Shown here: piece after piece, positions 6,191 to 8,445 of the stretch
Layout of the letters: each line of letters begins with the position of its first letter
Position numbering within the stretch: position 1 is the first letter of the stretch
NCBI GenBank assembly: GCA_010092775.1
Contig: JAADYZ010000083.1
Coordinates: 1-8,445 of the forward strand
Direction of reading: 5' to 3'
Length of the DNA stretch: 8,445 nucleotides
From: Chloroflexota bacterium
Lineage (GTDB): Bacteria; Chloroflexota; Anaerolineae; Aggregatilineales; UBA3940
Position numbers and translations under genes: made by a program
Notes under the pieces: model-generated
What the model saw: the letters and a program-made list of their open reading frames with translations, nothing else
The model's database searches: none
Told to the model about the DNA's origin: nothing

Positions 6191-7564
6191 ATGATGAACG
6201 CCTACTCACCCGATCTGTCTATGCTGTTTGACAGTCCGTCAAACAAACGGTTGACCGCGCTCTGTTTCATCGTGGGTGTTGGCCTCGCCATCCTGTTGAG
6301 CGCTTGCAGCTCCGGAGGAGCCGCGCCAGCTACTGAGCTAAGCCTGGAATCACCCACGCCTGAAATCCAATACATCATTGTCACTGCCACACCGCAGCCG
6401 TCGCCGACGGCCAGCCCAACCATCTCCCCTACACCGGAGGCAAGTCCACCAGCAAGCGCCACCCGAACGCCCGCCCCCGTAGCAACGGCCGGCAGCGCGA
6501 CAGTTACGGCGGTTCCGGCTGATGCGCCAGCGATCCCTGGGCGCTTTGACGTCTATCTCGGTGAACCTGATGACAATAATCGCCAGGTCTTGCGCTGGGT
6601 GGACACAGATAGCGGCGAATCCATCACTGAGATTTTGATCGTGACGGATGATGGCCAGGCAGTCCGAGGGGGTGACACCGTCTATTATCTTGCACCGGGC
6701 ACGCGTCAGCCGATGCAGGCCAATACGGCTGGAGCGGTTCAGACGCTTGAATTCGCTGCGCCTCCACCCAGCAGCACCGACTACGAGCTGCTTCCTGCGG
6801 CGAACGGCGCGTATTTGGCTTGGTTAGTGGTCGAGGATTTGACCTTCCGAATCCTAGTGGCCGATGCTCAGGGCGACGTTGTAACCACAGCAGCAGAAGG
6901 GGCGATGGCGGAAGGGGAAAGCATCAGCCTGGTCCGGTTGGCCAACGACGGACAACGCGTGTTTTATGAGCGGCGACCGGATGGGATCACCTACCAGTCG
7001 ATCTTTCGCGAGCGCTACGCGCTGTTTCTAGCCGACCTCGTCACGGGGCGTGCGCTGCGCCTGCCAGGCGAACCGGCCTGTGGAGAGGTGTTCGTGTGCG
7101 ATGCGCACATCTCACCTGATGGATCGGTGTTGGTGCGCACATTGCCCCCATCGGTGAGTTCAGCGCCGATCATCGTGACTAATCTGGACAGCAACAGCGT
7201 GATCTTGCAGCAAGCGCCTACCGACGTGCCGAGCGGTGCAGCCTACAACGTTGGCTACCCTCTCTTCACGCCGGGCGGTGAGTTGGTGTACGTGCTGGCT
7301 TTCGGCGCGCCAGGCTTGGAATCCTTTCGCCTGATGCGTAGTAACCTAAGCAACGGTCAACAGCAGATTGTCGCGAACTTGGGCAGCGAACGTCACCGTC
7401 CGCTCGGATGGGCAGGAGATGGCGTAACGCTCCTGACGACGCGTGAACCAGCCTTCTACGACACCTGGCAGATCAACATTGAGACGGGTGCCCTTCGGCA
7501 AATCGCTGGCATGCGCTGGCTTGGCACCATCACGCAGGCCCCCACCGAGAGTGCTGCCCCGTAA
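6191..7564 (+). CDS. Lipoprotein with Thr/Pro-rich linker and probable beta-propeller
   Basis: A 457-residue exported lipoprotein. The signal sequence has a hydrophobic core (about residues 21-37, LTALCFIVGVGLAILLS) ending in the lipobox LLSAC, so Cys39 should be lipidated and become the mature N-terminus. Residues about 48-112 form a low-complexity Thr/Pro/Ser/Ala linker (for example TATPQPSPTASPTISPTPE) like those that space surface domains from the membrane. The rest looks like repeated beta-blades of the TolB/WD40 type: LVRLANDGQRVFYE (247-260), HISPDGSVLV (306-315), PLFTPGGELVYV (357-368) and WAGDGVTLLT (407-416). Cys297 and Cys303 could form a disulfide. No enzyme motif was recognised; a binding or sensing role is a guess. 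ATG 6191 is chosen with the TATAAT box 7 nt upstream. ATG 6194 or 6221 are possible; the last gives a more typical signal length. Confidence 0.8.
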   Translation: MMNAYSPDLSMLFDSPSNKRLTALCFIVGVGLAILLSACSSGGAAPATELSLESPTPEIQYIIVTATPQPSPTASPTISPTPEASPPASATRTPAPVATAGSATVTAVPADAPAIPGRFDVYLGEPDDNNRQVLRWVDTDSGESITEILIVTDDGQAVRGGDTVYYLAPGTRQPMQANTAGAVQTLEFAAPPPSSTDYELLPAANGAYLAWLVVEDLTFRILVADAQGDVVTTAAEGAMAEGESISLVRLANDGQRVFYERRPDGITYQSIFRERYALFLADLVTGRALRLPGEPACGEVFVCDAHISPDGSVLVRTLPPSVSSAPIIVTNLDSNSVILQQAPTDVPSGAAYNVGYPLFTPGGELVYVLAFGAPGLESFRLMRSNLSNGQQQIVANLGSERHRPLGWAGDGVTLLTTREPAFYDTWQINIETGALRQIAGMRWLGTITQAPTESAAP

Positions 7565-7579
7565 GATCGCCTATTTCGA

Positions 7580-7615
7580 GCCCGTCAAAATAGCAAGTCC
7601 CCTCCATCCACGGGC
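7580..7615 (+). repeat. 6-bp inverted repeat directly abutting the tal -10 box
   Basis: GCCCGT (7580-7585) is mirrored by ACGGGC (7610-7615) across 24 nt, and the right arm touches the TATAAT at 7616. The two arms would flank the -35 region. It may be a two-site operator, an RNA-independent coincidence, or the weak hairpin end of the lipoprotein transcript. No T-tract follows. Confidence 0.3.
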
Positions 7616-7621
7616 TATAAT
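7616..7621 (+). promoter_or_regulatory. Consensus -10 box (TATAAT) for tal
   Basis: A perfect TATAAT preceded by GC, 40 nt before the tal ATG. The transcript would start near 7628, with a leader of about 34 nt that contains the Shine-Dalgarno GAGGAG (7648-7653), 8 nt before ATG 7662. No good -35 hexamer is visible. Confidence 0.55.
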
Positions 7622-7661
7622 CAAGCAAATTGCATCCGTTAGAGACTGAGGAGTCCACTGT

Positions 7662-8445
7662 ATGACGAATAATCTCGTTCGCCTCGCTGAACTAGGTCAA
7701 AGCATGTGGTACGACAACATCGCACGCGACCTATTGAACTCCGGAGAAATCGCAGACCTGATCAACTCAGGCATTCGTGGCTTAACCTCTAATCCATCGA
7801 TCTTCCAGAAAGCCATCACCAGTGGCTCAGCCTATGATGAGCAGCTCAAAGCGCTCGTTGCTGAGGGTCATGATGCGACAGCCATCTACGAAGAACTGGC
7901 CATCGCGGACATCCAGCAAGCGGCAGATCTGCTGCGTCCTTTGTTCGACGAAACCCAGGGTGCCGACGGATACATCAGTTTGGAAGTCTCGCCCCTGCTG
8001 GCGCACGATACCGCCGCAACCTTGGCTGAGGCTAAGCGGCTATGGGAGCGTGTTGACCGACCGAACCTGATGATCAAGATTCCGGCTACGCCCGAAGGCA
8101 TCCCGGCAATCGAGGAGGCCATCGCCGCTGGCCTGAATGTCAACATCACGCTGATCTTCAGCCGTGACGCCTACCAGGATGTGATGATGGCTTATCAAAA
8201 GGGTCTTCAGCGCCGCGTCGACGGCGGCGAGCCAATCGACCACATTGCCTCGGTGGCGTCCTTCTTCGTCAGCCGGGTTGACAGCCTGGTCGATGAACTG
8301 CTGGATGATATCGGCACCGACGAGGCCAAGGCACTCAAGGGCAAGGCAGCCATCGCCAATGCGAAGCTGGCCTATCAGCTCTTCAAGGAGCACAGTGGAT
8401 CCGAGGCATTCCAGGCCTTGATCGCGAAGGGCGCCGCCTTGCAAC
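7662..8445 (+). CDS. tal: Transaldolase, 3' end beyond the window
   Basis: 261 codons read from ATG 7662 without a stop to the right edge. Transaldolase moves a three-carbon dihydroxyacetone unit between sugar phosphates in the non-oxidative pentose phosphate pathway. The N-terminus LGQSMWYDNI (11-20) with Asp18, GLTSNPSIFQKAI (40-52), YISLEVSP (104-111), and MIKIPATPEG (137-146) with the Schiff-base Lys139 are all diagnostic, as are NVNITLIFS (159-167) and ASVASFFVSRVD (196-207). Usual monofunctional enzymes of this type are about 360-370 residues, so about 100 residues are probably missing. Some bacteria fuse tal to phosphoglucose isomerase (about 950 residues), and this cannot be excluded here. 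GAGGAG at 7648-7653, 8 nt upstream, fixes the start. It has its own TATAAT box at 7616. Confidence 0.95.
   Translation, partial: MTNNLVRLAELGQSMWYDNIARDLLNSGEIADLINSGIRGLTSNPSIFQKAITSGSAYDEQLKALVAEGHDATAIYEELAIADIQQAADLLRPLFDETQGADGYISLEVSPLLAHDTAATLAEAKRLWERVDRPNLMIKIPATPEGIPAIEEAIAAGLNVNITLIFSRDAYQDVMMAYQKGLQRRVDGGEPIDHIASVASFFVSRVDSLVDELLDDIGTDEAKALKGKAAIANAKLAYQLFKEHSGSEAFQALIAKGAALQ

Noticed and set aside
6330..6530. Possible tandem repeat or CRISPR-like structure in the Thr/Pro linker
   Set aside because: The repetitiveness comes from low-complexity Pro/Thr/Ser codons; no exact repeat unit with constant spacing was seen.
8040..8444. 134-codon minus-strand frame over the transaldolase gene
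   Set aside because: The plus frame carries the full set of transaldolase motifs; the antisense frame is open because of the codon bias of a GC-rich gene.
1..8445. Defence island, toxin-antitoxin, prophage or biosynthetic cluster
   Set aside because: The Sir2 protein is a stand-alone deacylase with zinc cysteines, not a defence NADase fusion; no nuclease, transposase, integrase, small toxin pair or precursor peptide was found.

Overview
The window reads as ordinary bacterial chromosome with moderately high GC, densely packed with metabolic and envelope genes. It shows no phage, transposon, CRISPR, rRNA or tRNA signal. The best guess for the host is a Chloroflexota bacterium (Anaerolineae-like). 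This rests on protein style: a lipoprotein with a long Thr/Pro/Ser linker, a TrxA-less COG1573-type uracil-DNA glycosylase, a signal-less gamma-glutamyltransferase and a class III-like sirtuin. It is an inference and was not tested by database search.

Layout. Positions 1-1191 are on the minus strand: a six-helix ABC-2 type permease (1191 to 223), then after 5 nt the start of a second, single-helix membrane protein (GTG at 217) that runs off the left edge. A 128-nt divergent intergenic region (1192-1319) holds a 13-bp inverted repeat. All remaining genes are on the plus strand: a uracil-DNA glycosylase (1320-1937), a CPBP intramembrane protease (1990-2865), a gamma-glutamyltransferase family hydrolase (2885-4516), an FHA-domain protein (4611-5276), a Sir2 deacylase (5281-6054), a lipoprotein with a probable beta-propeller (6191-7564), and a transaldolase (7662 to beyond the right edge).

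How the genes relate. Two pairs look co-transcribed and coupled: CPBP protease with gamma-glutamyltransferase (19-nt gap, strong Shine-Dalgarno) and FHA with Sir2 (4-nt gap). The minus-strand permease and its partner form a third unit. The other genes have their own -10-like boxes; three share GCTATA(A/C)T, and none has a clear -35 box. For the lipoprotein, and perhaps the permease, the -10 lies only 7-8 nt before the start codon, which suggests leaderless mRNAs. No single pathway links the genes: they cover DNA repair, glutathione or gamma-glutamyl peptide handling, phospho-peptide signalling, protein deacylation and the pentose phosphate pathway.

I found no convincing new multi-gene system. 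The most useful leads are the FHA/Sir2 couple, the sirtuin's YxxR acyl-selectivity motif, the glycosylase with a Gln in its catalytic loop, the palindrome between the divergent genes, the inverted repeat abutting the tal -10 box, and the leaderless-start pattern.
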